Origin: a bacterium
GTDB taxonomy: Bacteria > Zhuqueibacterota > Zhuqueibacteria > Zhuqueibacterales > Zhuqueibacteraceae
Assembly: GCA_023150945.1 (NCBI GenBank)
Contig: JAKLJX010000001.1
Coordinates: forward strand, 739,693 to 803,692
Direction of reading: 5' to 3'
Length of the DNA stretch: 64,000 nt
In this document: positions 34,413 through 46,080 of the stretch, piece by piece
Layout: the number at the start of each line of letters is the position of its first letter
Numbering within the stretch: the stretch's first letter is position 1
Notes under the pieces: generated by a model
Seen by the model: only the letters and a program-made list of their open reading frames with translations
Told to the model about the DNA's origin: nothing
Databases searched by the model: none
Program-made: the position numbers and the translations under genes

Positions 34413-34778
34413 ATGAAAACCTTCAAAACGCTCATCGTGGACGATGAGTGGCTCATTCGTTTGGAATTGAAGCGCCTGCTGAGCGAATACCCCAACATCA
34501 TCGTTGTGGGAGAAGCGGCAAACCTGACGGAGGCCACGCGGGCAGTTGATGAACAGAAACCTGATCTCATTTTCCTGGATATTCAGATGCCGGGAGGATC
34601 AGGTTTTGATTTTTTGGAGCAAGTCCAGGGCGATTTCAAGATCATCTTCGTGACGGCTTTCACACACCACCGGCAAAACGCGGGAAAATACCGGGCGGTT
34701 GACTATCTGTTGAAACCGATCAGCAAGGAAAGGCTGGCCCGCGCCCTCCAAGAATTGATGAATTCCGCCGGCGATTAG
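34413..34778 (+). CDS. Stand-alone response-regulator receiver domain
   Basis: A 121-residue receiver with the full set of phosphorylation residues: D10/D11, D56 (LIFLDIQMPGGSGFDF), a T in FVTAF and the lysine of LLKPISKERLARAL. It ends right after the receiver, with no output domain. It aligns without gaps to the receiver of the LytTR regulator at 22300 (VDDEW, ELK, GEA, FLDIQ, SGFDxL), so it probably arose by duplication and loss of the LytTR part. It may act as a phosphate sink or by protein contact. Confidence 0.9.
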   Translation: MKTFKTLIVDDEWLIRLELKRLLSEYPNIIVVGEAANLTEATRAVDEQKPDLIFLDIQMPGGSGFDFLEQVQGDFKIIFVTAFTHHRQNAGKYRAVDYLLKPISKERLARALQELMNSAGD

Positions 34779-34846
34779 ACGTGCGGTGACGTTGCTTCAA
34801 ATTCCGACGTCCGCTGCCGGCAGGTTTGGACTCGAGAGGAAGCAAA

Positions 34847-37800
34847 ATGAAAACACCACGTGCTCGCAAAACCTGGGCATGGTTGTTCCTCCTGGCGGCA
34901 ACGCCGGTTTTTGCGCAGAGCACTCTGCGCGGCGTTGTCAGCGATTCAGCCACGGCGGAAAAGCTGCCGGGCGCCAGCGTCTACCTGGTGGGAACCGCTC
35001 TGGGCAGCGCCACCAATTTGGAGGGTGCCTATCGCATCGATCGCATCCCCGCCGGAACCTACACGCTGCGCGTCTCCTACATCGGTTATCGATCGCGCGA
35101 TTTGCCGGTGACCCTCGCCGCCAATACTTCACTTGTGAGCGACATCAAATTGACCGCTGAAATTCTGCAGGGCGCAGAGATTACGGTCACCGGCCAGGCG
35201 GTGGGCCAGGCTGCGGCCATCAATCAGCAGCGCACAGCGCCCACCATCATCAATGTCGTTTCCGAGGAGAAAATCCGGGAATTGCCGGATGCCAATGCCG
35301 CCGAATCCATTGGCCGCCTGCCCGGCGTTTCGTTGTTACGTTCCGGCGGCGAAGCGAACAAAGTCATTCTGCGCGGTCTGGAGGACAAGTTCACCGTCAT
35401 CACCATCGATGGCGTGAAAATTCCAGCCACGGATGCCACCAGCCGCGGCGTCGATTTGAGCACGTTGTCGCAAAGCTCGCTGGCCGGAATCGAATTGTAC
35501 AAAGCGTCAACACCGGACAAGGACGGCGACGCGCTGGCCGGCAGCATTAACCTGGTCACCAAGACGGCGCCGGAAAGCAGAAACATCAAAGTTGATGCAA
35601 AGGGCGATTACAACAGGCTGATGAAGTCCGCCGAGCAGTATGATTTTTCGCTGCACTACGGCGAGAGGTTTCTCAACAATGTTCTCGGCGTGCAATTGGC
35701 CGGGAATCTTGAAAAACGCCTCCGCAGCAATGAGCGAATCAATGTCGATTACGCGAATCTGCAATATCAGAGCTTCTACCTCGACAATTTCCTGCTCGAG
35801 TTCACGGACGAAGTCAGAAAGCGGGATGGCTTCAGCGTGTTGTTGGATGTCAACACGCCGGATAACGGCACGATTCGCTGCAACAATGTTTTTGGCCGCA
35901 CCAAAAGAGATTACCTTTGGTCTACCCGGGACTATCCGGCAGTCGGCGGCGGCAGCGAGTCGGGCGCGCCGGTTTATAATTATCGCGACCGCGAACAGGA
36001 GATCAACACCTTCAGCAGCTCGATTCGCGGCGATAATAGTCTGCTTGGTTTGAATCTGGCTTGGGGTGTCTCGTTCGGGCAGTCGGAGTCCGACTATCCT
36101 TTTGACTATGAAGCAAGCTTTGTCGAGCGGCCGGGTATGCGGCCGACGCCGACCAATTTGCAGGACCACCCGGAGCAGTTGATCGATTATGCCATCAATG
36201 ATTTTTCTGCGGCGGGATTGTCCTGGGCTTACTTCCGCAAACAGCGCAATTTTGACAAGGAGCGGACCGCGTTCCTGGATGTTGCGCGCAAGTATCTGTT
36301 GGGCAGCAGGATTTCGGGCGAGGTAAAAATTGGAGGAAAATACAAAACCAGAGACCGCTCAAATGTCCGCACTGAAGACTTCACGCCTTATTATCTGGGC
36401 AGATGGCAGCGTTATGAATTACTGCCGGATGGGACGTTCCGGCCCAAGGATTTCACCGGCACGCCTTTCGAAAATTGGCTGAACGCCGGCGGCGGCGGCT
36501 TTACGCCGATGTCCTTGTTCTTTGACGATCCGGTTGCACGTGACGTGTACGGCTCCTACCGCTTGAATCCGCTCCTCGACAGAGACCGGCTGCGGCAGTG
36601 GTATGAACTGAACCGATACGGCATCGACGTCACGCGTAATCAATTCGAAGTGTGGACGAATCCCCTCATCCGATATGATGACTATGACGTCACCGAGCGC
36701 ATCGGCGCCGGCTATATCATGAACACACTCAATCTCGGGCAAAAAGTCACCGTGATCGGCGGATTGCGCATCGAGAACGAAGACAACGACTATGCATCCA
36801 AGTTCATGCCGCAATCCGTCGGCGGCTTTCCGGTCACGGCCAGCTCCATCAGAGATACGACTTCCTCCTCCGCTCAGACTGTAATTCTCCCCAACCTCAA
36901 TCTCGCCGTTTCACCGCTGGACTTCATGAAGGTACGCGTCGCCGCCTACAAAGCACTGGCGCGCCCGGATTTTAATATGAGATTGGAGAGATACATTGCC
37001 GGCCGCCCGGCCGAAGTCGGATCGCAATTGCAGGTCTTTGTCGGCAATCCCAAGCTCAAAACCGCCCGCGCCTGGAATTATGAATTGAACACCTCTTTCT
37101 TCAGCAACACGATCGGATTGATTTCTTTGTCGGCGTATTACAAAGAAATCGCCGACATGTATCACATGCTGAACAATTTCAACACGACTGCCGTGCGCGA
37201 TGCGCAAGGCGCGCTGCAAGATACGCTCATGCAGCGCTTTGGCATTGCCTGGCCAAGCCAGATGGGCGCCGCGCCCTACAATCTGACGCTGCCCTACAAT
37301 TCCCCCAGACCTACGAAGGTATGGGGATTCGAATTCGAGCATCAGATCAGTTTTCGTTTCCTGCCGGGTTTGCTGAAGAACATCGTGTTGTCTTACAATG
37401 CTTCCATCGTACGGTCAGAGGCCTTTATTTGGATCTCGCGAATTGATTCCGTTTTCTATGATCCGCCCGGACCGATTCCACCCACGTGGCGGAAATTCAC
37501 CGTTCTTGCGGAAAGAAAGCAAAAATTGGAGGGCATGCCGGAATTCTTTGGCAACGTTGCACTGGGCTATGATCTCGGCAGATTCTCAGGAAGGATTTCC
37601 GTCTTTCATCAAGGTGAGCACAACGTGTCCTATTCTGCCGGCGGCTTGTCGGACCAGATCACCATGGCCTTCACGCGCGTCGATTTGACCCTGAAGCAGG
37701 GCCTCACCGACAATCTCGCCTTGCTACTGAACATCAGCAATGCCACGGATCTTGAAGACGGCAGTGTGATCAACAACAGCTCGCCCGACCAGGGCGTGTT

Positions 37801-37876
37801 CAATCGCCGGCTCTTCAATCAAAGCGAAAAATACGGCTTGACCGCCGACTTCGGTTTGACGTGGCAATTGCAGTGA
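34847..37876 (+). CDS. TonB-dependent outer-membrane transporter
   Basis: A 1009-residue transporter with signal peptide (WAWLFLLAATPVFAQ), carboxypeptidase-like domain (about 24-105, GTYTLRVSYIGY), plug (about 125-245, IGRLPGVSLLRSGGEANKV and DKDGDALAGSINLVTK) and a barrel. The plug is closer to the group of large receptors used for oligosaccharides than to the transporters at 116 and 42977. ATG 34847 follows GAGAGGA. It directly follows the receiver gene and precedes a beta-helix secreted protein, so it may import the products of the neighbouring pectin enzymes. Confidence 0.92.
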   Translation: MKTPRARKTWAWLFLLAATPVFAQSTLRGVVSDSATAEKLPGASVYLVGTALGSATNLEGAYRIDRIPAGTYTLRVSYIGYRSRDLPVTLAANTSLVSDIKLTAEILQGAEITVTGQAVGQAAAINQQRTAPTIINVVSEEKIRELPDANAAESIGRLPGVSLLRSGGEANKVILRGLEDKFTVITIDGVKIPATDATSRGVDLSTLSQSSLAGIELYKASTPDKDGDALAGSINLVTKTAPESRNIKVDAKGDYNRLMKSAEQYDFSLHYGERFLNNVLGVQLAGNLEKRLRSNERINVDYANLQYQSFYLDNFLLEFTDEVRKRDGFSVLLDVNTPDNGTIRCNNVFGRTKRDYLWSTRDYPAVGGGSESGAPVYNYRDREQEINTFSSSIRGDNSLLGLNLAWGVSFGQSESDYPFDYEASFVERPGMRPTPTNLQDHPEQLIDYAINDFSAAGLSWAYFRKQRNFDKERTAFLDVARKYLLGSRISGEVKIGGKYKTRDRSNVRTEDFTPYYLGRWQRYELLPDGTFRPKDFTGTPFENWLNAGGGGFTPMSLFFDDPVARDVYGSYRLNPLLDRDRLRQWYELNRYGIDVTRNQFEVWTNPLIRYDDYDVTERIGAGYIMNTLNLGQKVTVIGGLRIENEDNDYASKFMPQSVGGFPVTASSIRDTTSSSAQTVILPNLNLAVSPLDFMKVRVAAYKALARPDFNMRLERYIAGRPAEVGSQLQVFVGNPKLKTARAWNYELNTSFFSNTIGLISLSAYYKEIADMYHMLNNFNTTAVRDAQGALQDTLMQRFGIAWPSQMGAAPYNLTLPYNSPRPTKVWGFEFEHQISFRFLPGLLKNIVLSYNASIVRSEAFIWISRIDSVFYDPPGPIPPTWRKFTVLAERKQKLEGMPEFFGNVALGYDLGRFSGRISVFHQGEHNVSYSAGGLSDQITMAFTRVDLTLKQGLTDNLALLLNISNATDLEDGSVINNSSPDQGVFNRRLFNQSEKYGLTADFGLTWQLQ

Positions 37877-37954
37877 CAGCAGGTGACACCCAGAAAAGCA
37901 TGCGGGTACCGTACACGCAACTCCCATTACCCCAATCAACCAGAGGAGACTCTG

Positions 37955-39649
37955 ATGCGCCACTTGAAATTAGACACAATTGTTGCTGCGGCGTTCCTTC
38001 TGGCCGCGTCTCTCTATGGCCAGGACGTCGTCATTCCCCTGACGCCGACGGACGGCACGGCGGCGACGCACGTCAACACGCAGATTCTGGCGGACACCGT
38101 CATTGCGGGCGGGTTCAAAGCCAACCGCGTCTATGAATTGCAGCGGGATGGCGTCTATCTGCACAATGCGGTGGTAACCGTTCCTGCGGGGCAGACGCTG
38201 CGTTTGCGCGCGGCCGCGGGCGCCGGCAAGAAGCCGATCATTTACCTTTGGGAAACCGGCACCGGCGGAACGCCGACCCGACCGCCGGGCAATTTTGTGG
38301 TGCTGAACGGCGGCCACTTGGACATCAAGGAGGTTTGCATTGCCGGTTTCTATGAGCCGGAGCCTGATCGCGTCGACGGCGTACAAGGCGGCTTGATCAA
38401 CACGACGGCCATCGGCTCGTCGATCGTGCTGGACGGCGTGGTTTTGTCGAATATCAACGGCCAGCATGTTCGCACCGGATTCAACACCACCAAGGTGAAA
38501 GTCACGAACTCGATTTTTGCGAACATGGGCGCGTTGACGACTTCGAATCTCGGCGCCGGCAAAGGCATTGATTTGCGCGAAGCGGCCTGCGACTCCCTGA
38601 TTATCGTCAACAACACGTTCGTGAATTTTCAGGATCGCGCCATCCGGCACTATAATTTTGCCAATCCGCAAGCGGGCACGGGCGAGATCAAGTACGGCCG
38701 GATCGACCACAACACGTTCATCAACGGCATGGGCTTCCACGGGCTGTTGTCGCTCGGCAATGTCGGCCCGGAGATCATCATCACCAACAACCTGTTTGTC
38801 GATGCGTTTGCGCTCGGCGAAGATTCCACCGATGCCACGCGCGCGGCGGAATGGGCCAACACCGGCGAGATCTATCCCAACGGCAGAAACCGCATCACTT
38901 GGATTTTCACCGCGCCGAATACCACGACGCAATGGCAGGTGAGCAACAACTACTACACGATCAGCGATTCGGGCTGGGCTTTCTTGAATGGCTTTGGCTA
39001 TCCGCCCGGCTCGCCGCTGTCGTATCACATCAACAGCCGGCTGGGCGCGGACTCGGTGAAGGCCTTCACGATGACGACGCTCAAACTGGGCAACACGCCG
39101 CGGCTGATGACGAACATGATGCGCTGGTACGAAAGCCCGACCGGCGGCAACCGCTCGAAGAACACGCCGGGCGCCGTTTTCAACCGCAACACCGATGATT
39201 ACGACCGCCGCCCGATCGAGTATTATCGCGACGAATTGGATGCAACCTATTCGACCGCGTCAGCCGCCTATACCGGCGCCAAAGGCAATTTCCCGGCCGG
39301 TGACTTGAACTGGTTCCCCGACAAGAAGGCAGAGTGGGAAGATTACATTACGGGCGTGAGTCAGAAGCATCCCAGAACCGTTGCTACCGGTTTCGTTCTC
39401 GAACAGAATTATCCCAACCCGTTCAATCCCTCGACCAGCATCGCCTTCGCACTTGCCAAAACCGGCGAGGTGAGGCTGGAGATTTACAACGCGCTCGGCC
39501 AGCGCCTCGCCACGCTGGTCAATGGCAAGCTGCCCGCCGGCCAGCACCAGGTCGTGTGGGATGCGCAGAATGTGCCCTCCGGAATCTATTTCTACAAACT
39601 CGAAGCCGGCGCCTATCAGCAAACGCGCAAAATGATTTTGATGAAATAG
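37955..39649 (+). CDS. Secreted right-handed beta-helix protein (pectate-lyase-like) with type IX sorting domain
   Basis: A protein of 564 residues with a signal peptide ending ASLYGQ. Repeating beta-helix coils (ITNNLFVDAF, IVNNTFVNFQDRAI, IDHNTFINGMGF) resemble polysaccharide lyases or chondroitinase-B-like proteins. The C-terminal type IX sorting domain (NYPNPFNPSTSIAF, ending RKMILMK) targets it to the cell surface. No single catalytic residue can be named, so lyase activity is an inference from fold and from the PL1 gene downstream. ATG 37955 follows AGAGGAG. A strong hairpin lies after the stop. Confidence 0.8.
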   Translation: MRHLKLDTIVAAAFLLAASLYGQDVVIPLTPTDGTAATHVNTQILADTVIAGGFKANRVYELQRDGVYLHNAVVTVPAGQTLRLRAAAGAGKKPIIYLWETGTGGTPTRPPGNFVVLNGGHLDIKEVCIAGFYEPEPDRVDGVQGGLINTTAIGSSIVLDGVVLSNINGQHVRTGFNTTKVKVTNSIFANMGALTTSNLGAGKGIDLREAACDSLIIVNNTFVNFQDRAIRHYNFANPQAGTGEIKYGRIDHNTFINGMGFHGLLSLGNVGPEIIITNNLFVDAFALGEDSTDATRAAEWANTGEIYPNGRNRITWIFTAPNTTTQWQVSNNYYTISDSGWAFLNGFGYPPGSPLSYHINSRLGADSVKAFTMTTLKLGNTPRLMTNMMRWYESPTGGNRSKNTPGAVFNRNTDDYDRRPIEYYRDELDATYSTASAAYTGAKGNFPAGDLNWFPDKKAEWEDYITGVSQKHPRTVATGFVLEQNYPNPFNPSTSIAFALAKTGEVRLEIYNALGQRLATLVNGKLPAGQHQVVWDAQNVPSGIYFYKLEAGAYQQTRKMILMK

Positions 39650-39674
39650 GACCCGTTGACCTCCCTTCGCTCGA

Positions 39675-39703
39675 CCGGCCGGCTGCACTGCGCAGCCGGC
39701 CGG
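39675..39703 (+). terminator. Strong GC hairpin after the beta-helix gene
   Basis: CCGGCCGGCTGC (39675-39686) and GCAGCCGGCCGG (39692-39703) form a perfect 12-bp stem with a 5-base loop, 26 bp after the stop. No T-run follows, so it may stop or pause transcription or protect the mRNA end rather than act as a classical terminator. Confidence 0.5.
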
Positions 39704-39782
39704 CCAAGTGCTTCATGCGGAGGAACGCTGCCGCGGCGCAAATCTTGGCAGCTCTCCTTGCTCAATCGCCTTCGGAACGCCG

Positions 39783-41245
39783 ATGACCGCACGACTCCGG
39801 CAACTTTCGCAGCACTGCCGGCAAGTGAATCAAGCTTGCTTTGCACTTCTTTTTTCGTTCTGGCCGCAGGCATGTAGTGCGTCGCTGTGGGCATGCGTGA
39901 TTGTTGCGACGCTGCTGCAGGCTGGCCTCGCGCAACCGCTGGCCTTTCCCGGGGCCGAGGGTTTTGGCCGTTACACCAGTGGCGGCCGCGGCGGCAAAGT
40001 CCTCGCCGTCACCAATCTGCATGACAGCGGCGCAGGCAGCTTGCGCGCGGCGGTTACGGCGCGCGGCGCCAGAACCATCGTCTTTCACGTTTCCGGCACC
40101 ATTGCTCTGCGCTCCGCCCTGCGCATCAAGAATGGCGATCTCACCATTGCCGGGCAAACCGCACCCGGTGACGGCATTTGCCTCCGTGATTATCCTCTGA
40201 GCATCACTGCGGACAATGTCATCATTCGTTTTCTCCGCATTCGATTGGGAGATGTGAACCGGTTGCAAGAAGATGCCGTTTCGTGTCTCGGCCAAAGGAA
40301 TATCATCATTGATCATTGTTCGATGAGCTGGGGCATCGACGAAGTGGCTTCGTTCTATGACAATGAAAATGCCACCGTGCAATGGTGCTTGATCGGCGAG
40401 AGCCTGAATGACTCTTATCACCGCAAAGGCAAGCACGGCTATGCCGGCATTTGGGGCGGCAAAGGTGTGACATTTCATCACAATCTCCTGGCGCACAACT
40501 CCAATCGCAACCCGCGCTTCAACGGCAGCCGCACGCATGGCGCGCCCGAAAAAGAGCTGGTCGATTTTCGCAACAACGTGATCTACAACTGGGGCGAGAA
40601 CAGCGCCTACGGCGGCGAGGCCGGCAACCACAATCTCGTCGCGAACTATTATAAATTCGGACCGGCAACCGGTCACACCAAGAATCGCATCGTCGAGCCT
40701 TATGATGCCAAAGGCCGCTGGTATGTTGCGGACAACGAGGTGTATGGTTTTCCCGAGGTCACCACAGATAATTGGGCCGGCGTGCAGGGCAAGTTTGGCG
40801 CGTTGGGCAGGGTGGAGGCGCCGTTTCCCGTTGCGCCGGTTGTGACGCACTCTGCGGAAGCGGCTTTGGCATTGGTGCTCGCGTCAGCCGGCGCGTTGCT
40901 GCCCAAGCGCGACACGGTTGACGCGCGTATTGTCGCGGAAGTTCGTACCGGCACAGCGAGATTCGGCAACGGCGGCCTGGGCCTCATTGATTCGCAAAAT
41001 CAGGTTGGTGGCTGGCCCGTGTTGCATTCCGCGCCCGCGCCCGAAGATGAAGACCGTGACGGCATGGCCGACGAATGGGAACGCCGCCACGGCCTCGATC
41101 CCGCGAATCCCGAAGATCGCAACCGCGACTTCAACGGCGACGGGCATACTAATTTGGAAAAATACTTGAACAACCTGGCGCAGCCCGCCGGCGGGCGTGC
41201 GGCCACCATATCTGACAGCACGACCACCGTTCAAGGTGAGAAACA

Positions 41246-41249
<4 letters not shown>
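39783..41249 (+). CDS. PL1 family pectate lyase with EF-hand-like C-terminus
   Basis: A 488-residue secreted lyase that cleaves de-esterified homogalacturonan by beta-elimination. It has a hydrophobic signal segment (about 31-51, ending LQAGLAQ), the beta-helix start [14 protein letters not shown], and the family motifs [14 protein letters not shown] and NRNPRF with the likely catalytic arginine. A calcium-loop-type C-terminus follows ([31 protein letters not shown]), as in many Bacteroidota PL1 enzymes. No type IX sorting domain is present. Its last four bases overlap the GH51 start (ATGA), so the two are translationally coupled. Confidence 0.88.
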
Positions 41250-42805
<1,556 letters not shown>

Positions 42806-42976
42806 CATCCGTCCGAAAGCGCAGCCTTTTGATGAAAGCGTTCCTGCCGCGGCGTGGCCGTTGCATCAGAAACCTCAGCGTTTCCCCGGTGCTCGATGTT
42901 TTGGAAACGTTGGCGCAGCCGCAATCGGATCATCTGAGGTAGGCTTCGGCGTTCGAGGAAACTGACCGGAGGGAGA

Positions 42977-45919
42977 ATGATACAGCAATATCATCCACCG
43001 CGCAGCCATGACAAACGCGCGCCGTTTCGAAAGCGAAGCTGCCGCCGGCCGTTGCCGGTGAAGATTGGTGCATTATGGGCGCTGGCAGCGCTTCTGTGGA
43101 GTCATCCGCTTGCGGCGCAAAACGTCGGCAAGGTTGCCGGCACGGTCACCGAGGCGGCGAGCGGCAATCCTCTGCCCGGCGCGAATGTTCTCATCACCGG
43201 TACCCGCATGGGAGCGGCGGCAGAGGCCAGCGGCGAATACTTTATTCTGAATGTTCCGCCCGGCAAATACGAGCTGCGCGCCAATATGATTGGCTACGAG
43301 GCGACCGTCTTCGTGCAGGTGATCGTGAATGCCGGCCGCACCACTACCATCGATTTCAAACTTAGAGAAGAGGTGCTGGAGGGCGAAGAAGTGGTGGTGC
43401 AGGCCATCCGGCCCGATGTCGAGTTGGACAAGACTGCCACCAGCGCGATCGTGCGCTTCGACGACGTGCAGACGCTGCCGGGCATTCGCGACATCAGCGA
43501 CGTCATCAATCTCGCCGCGGATGTGAGTGACGGCCACTTTCGCGGCGGGCGCACGGGCGAGGAGTATTATCTGCTGCAAGGCATGGGTATCGTCAATCCG
43601 CTTGATCGTTCCTCCGCGTTTCTGCCGATTATGAGCGGCGTCGAGGAAGTGGAAGTCATCACCAGCGGATTCGGCGCGCAATACGGCAATGCGCAATCCG
43701 GCGTGGTGAATATTTCAATGAAAGAGGGCGATCCACAGGTGTGGCGCTCGCGGTTTGAATCACGCCTGCGCGCGCCGGGGAGGCAACATTTCGGGCCGAG
43801 CGTCTTCGATCCGAATGCTAACGATTACCTCAGGCTGCTGCGTGATCGTCAGGTGTGGCTGACCGGAGACCCCAGCGCCGATCAAGTGCAGCCCTACTAC
43901 GGGGCGATGGCCTCGGGACTCACCAGCAGTTTTGCGGGAGATACGCTGGTGCAAGTGGCCGTGGCCCAGGCGCTTTGGGAGCAGACGCGCAGAGACCTCG
44001 GGCGAACCTATGGCAATGATCTCGACTACTCTCTCGAAATGGCGACCGGCGGGCCGATCAATGATCGCATGCGCATGTTTCTGGCGTTGCGTTCCAACCG
44101 GCAAATGCCCGCTTTCCCCACCGAACAGCCCGATGCTGAGTATCAAGCGATGGGCAATGTGGTTGCCGATATTGGCTCGACGACCACGTTGCGTTTAAGC
44201 GGCGGCTTCACTCATTTGGACGACAACGTTTTTCCCGGTGCCAACAGTGTCGGCGGCTATCAGCGCTGGCTGTGGGATCGCATTACCGGCATTCGCGCCA
44301 GAAAGCGAGTCAATACCCAACTCGGCGCGCGTTTCACCCACGCCCTCAGCCCGAGTACGTATTATGAATTGAAGCTCAACTCGCTCTTCACCAACAACCG
44401 GCAGGGCGCCACTCCTGTTCCCGACGTGCTTCCCCCCTCGGTGGATTTCAATTGGGTGGTCGGCACGATTTCCTACCCGAATAATAATTCTCCGGATCGC
44501 CTCAATTATCAAGCGGGATACGACACCTTCACCAAAGAGAAGACGCGCACGATCTCATTTGACGGCGCCTTGACCAGCCAATTGACGCACGCGCACTTGT
44601 TTAATGCCGGCGCACAGGTCAATTCCTATCGCATCGACGTGTCCAACTTTCTGAGCGTGCGGTCGAGCCGGCAACTCGAGCGCTACACCGCGCATCCTTT
44701 CGAAGCGGCGGCCTTCGCGCAGGACAAGATGGAATTCGAGGGATTGATCGCCAACGTCGGATTGCGCTTTGATATGTGGTACTCGGGCGTGGATTACTTT
44801 GTTGATTTCTACACGCCGTTTGGCGATCCCGATTCATTGGGCAGATTCAGTCCCAACAATGCGCAACGGAAAAAGCCGCCGGTTTATGGTCGTCTGCAAC
44901 CACGCCTGGGTTTTTCTTTTCCGATTTCGGCCAATACCGTGTTTCATCTCAACTACGGCTCTTTCATGCAACGGCCGTCGTTCCAGTACATTGTTTCACA
45001 GCGCCTCGGCCAGCGCTTGCACGATCCCGTCATTTTGGGCAACTCCAAACTCGAGCCCGAAACCACGAACAGTTACGATATCGGCGTGGTGCAGGGTTTA
45101 GGCGAAGGATTTACACTGGATGTCAGCGGCTACTACAAGGATGTCAAGAATCTCATCCAGCAATCGAATTTCATCGACGACCGGGCGGGTTATCAAGTCA
45201 GCTCCTACTTCAATTTGGATTACGCCGACATTCGCGGCTTTCGCATCGCGTTGAGCAAGCGGCGCGGCGCGCTCACCGGCTCGATTAACTATCAATACGG
45301 CTATGCCACTGGCAAAAGCGCGACCGCCACTGCTGCCACGCCCATTTTCAATCGTGATACGCTGGGGGTCGTGACGACTGACCTGACCAACGTGCCCACG
45401 CGCGATATTCTATTGGATTTTGACCGCACGCACAATGTCGTGATCACCGCAGGCTACGTGACGCGAAATGACTGGGGCCCGTCAGTCTCCGGTTTTCACC
45501 CGCTGGCAGATATGAACTTCTCGGTGTACTCTTTGATTCGGAGCGGCAGGCCCTACACCTCGCCCTCCGACATCCGGTTGATCAATGTGAAACGCGCGCC
45601 CATGGAGTACAACACGGATTTACGGATAACAAAGTCAATCCGCAATTTCTTCGGTATACCGGCGAATTTGTACGCGGAAGTATTCAATCTCTTTGACAAC
45701 AAGATCCTCAATTACGATTATCTGTTCGAGCGGCCCACGGCCACCAACCCCAATCTTCCGCTGCAATATTATGAAGAATGGGGCATCGATGACAAAGAAA
45801 ACGGCATTCGCTATTGGTGGGACAAGGGCAGGCAGGGTCCGTTCAGCGTCGATCAATCGTTTTTGATTTACAGCAATGAGCCACGATCGTTCAGTTTTGG
45901 AATTGTATTCGAATTCTAA
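42977..45919 (+). CDS. TonB-dependent outer-membrane transporter (second module)
   Basis: A 980-residue transporter with a long basic lead before the signal sequence (LWALAALLWSHPLAAQ), a carboxypeptidase-like domain (about 50-130, KYELRANMIGYEA), a plug with SDGHFRGGRTGEEYYLL and NAQSGVVNISMKEG, and a barrel ending FGIVFEF. ATG 42977 follows a strong GGAGGG. Plug motifs and downstream gene order match the transporter at 116. The neighbours encode a large secreted protein, a PorV-like protein and another barrel. Confidence 0.93.
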   Translation: MIQQYHPPRSHDKRAPFRKRSCRRPLPVKIGALWALAALLWSHPLAAQNVGKVAGTVTEAASGNPLPGANVLITGTRMGAAAEASGEYFILNVPPGKYELRANMIGYEATVFVQVIVNAGRTTTIDFKLREEVLEGEEVVVQAIRPDVELDKTATSAIVRFDDVQTLPGIRDISDVINLAADVSDGHFRGGRTGEEYYLLQGMGIVNPLDRSSAFLPIMSGVEEVEVITSGFGAQYGNAQSGVVNISMKEGDPQVWRSRFESRLRAPGRQHFGPSVFDPNANDYLRLLRDRQVWLTGDPSADQVQPYYGAMASGLTSSFAGDTLVQVAVAQALWEQTRRDLGRTYGNDLDYSLEMATGGPINDRMRMFLALRSNRQMPAFPTEQPDAEYQAMGNVVADIGSTTTLRLSGGFTHLDDNVFPGANSVGGYQRWLWDRITGIRARKRVNTQLGARFTHALSPSTYYELKLNSLFTNNRQGATPVPDVLPPSVDFNWVVGTISYPNNNSPDRLNYQAGYDTFTKEKTRTISFDGALTSQLTHAHLFNAGAQVNSYRIDVSNFLSVRSSRQLERYTAHPFEAAAFAQDKMEFEGLIANVGLRFDMWYSGVDYFVDFYTPFGDPDSLGRFSPNNAQRKKPPVYGRLQPRLGFSFPISANTVFHLNYGSFMQRPSFQYIVSQRLGQRLHDPVILGNSKLEPETTNSYDIGVVQGLGEGFTLDVSGYYKDVKNLIQQSNFIDDRAGYQVSSYFNLDYADIRGFRIALSKRRGALTGSINYQYGYATGKSATATAATPIFNRDTLGVVTTDLTNVPTRDILLDFDRTHNVVITAGYVTRNDWGPSVSGFHPLADMNFSVYSLIRSGRPYTSPSDIRLINVKRAPMEYNTDLRITKSIRNFFGIPANLYAEVFNLFDNKILNYDYLFERPTATNPNLPLQYYEEWGIDDKENGIRYWWDKGRQGPFSVDQSFLIYSNEPRSFSFGIVFEF

Positions 45920-45946
45920 GAACATATCATAACAGGATAATTGAAC

Positions 45947-46059
45947 GGCAGAATGATCCAGTTCTCTGGCCATGGATTTGGACTCGTTGCGATGACTCAG
46001 ATTCAATCACAGTCAACCAAGCCCAAAGGCAATCATTCTGTCCAACAATCATCCTGCCA
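45947..46059. repeat. Intergenic inverted repeats (GGCAGAATGAT / ATCATTCTGTC)
   Basis: GGCAGAATGAT at 45947-45957 is the complement, with one mismatch, of ATCATTCTGTC at 46032-46042 and nearly of ATCATCCTGCC at 46049-46059. The block fills the gap between the TonB transporter and the secreted-protein gene. Function unknown. Confidence 0.45.
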
Positions 46060-46080
46060 CAAAATATGGTAGAAGAAAAC

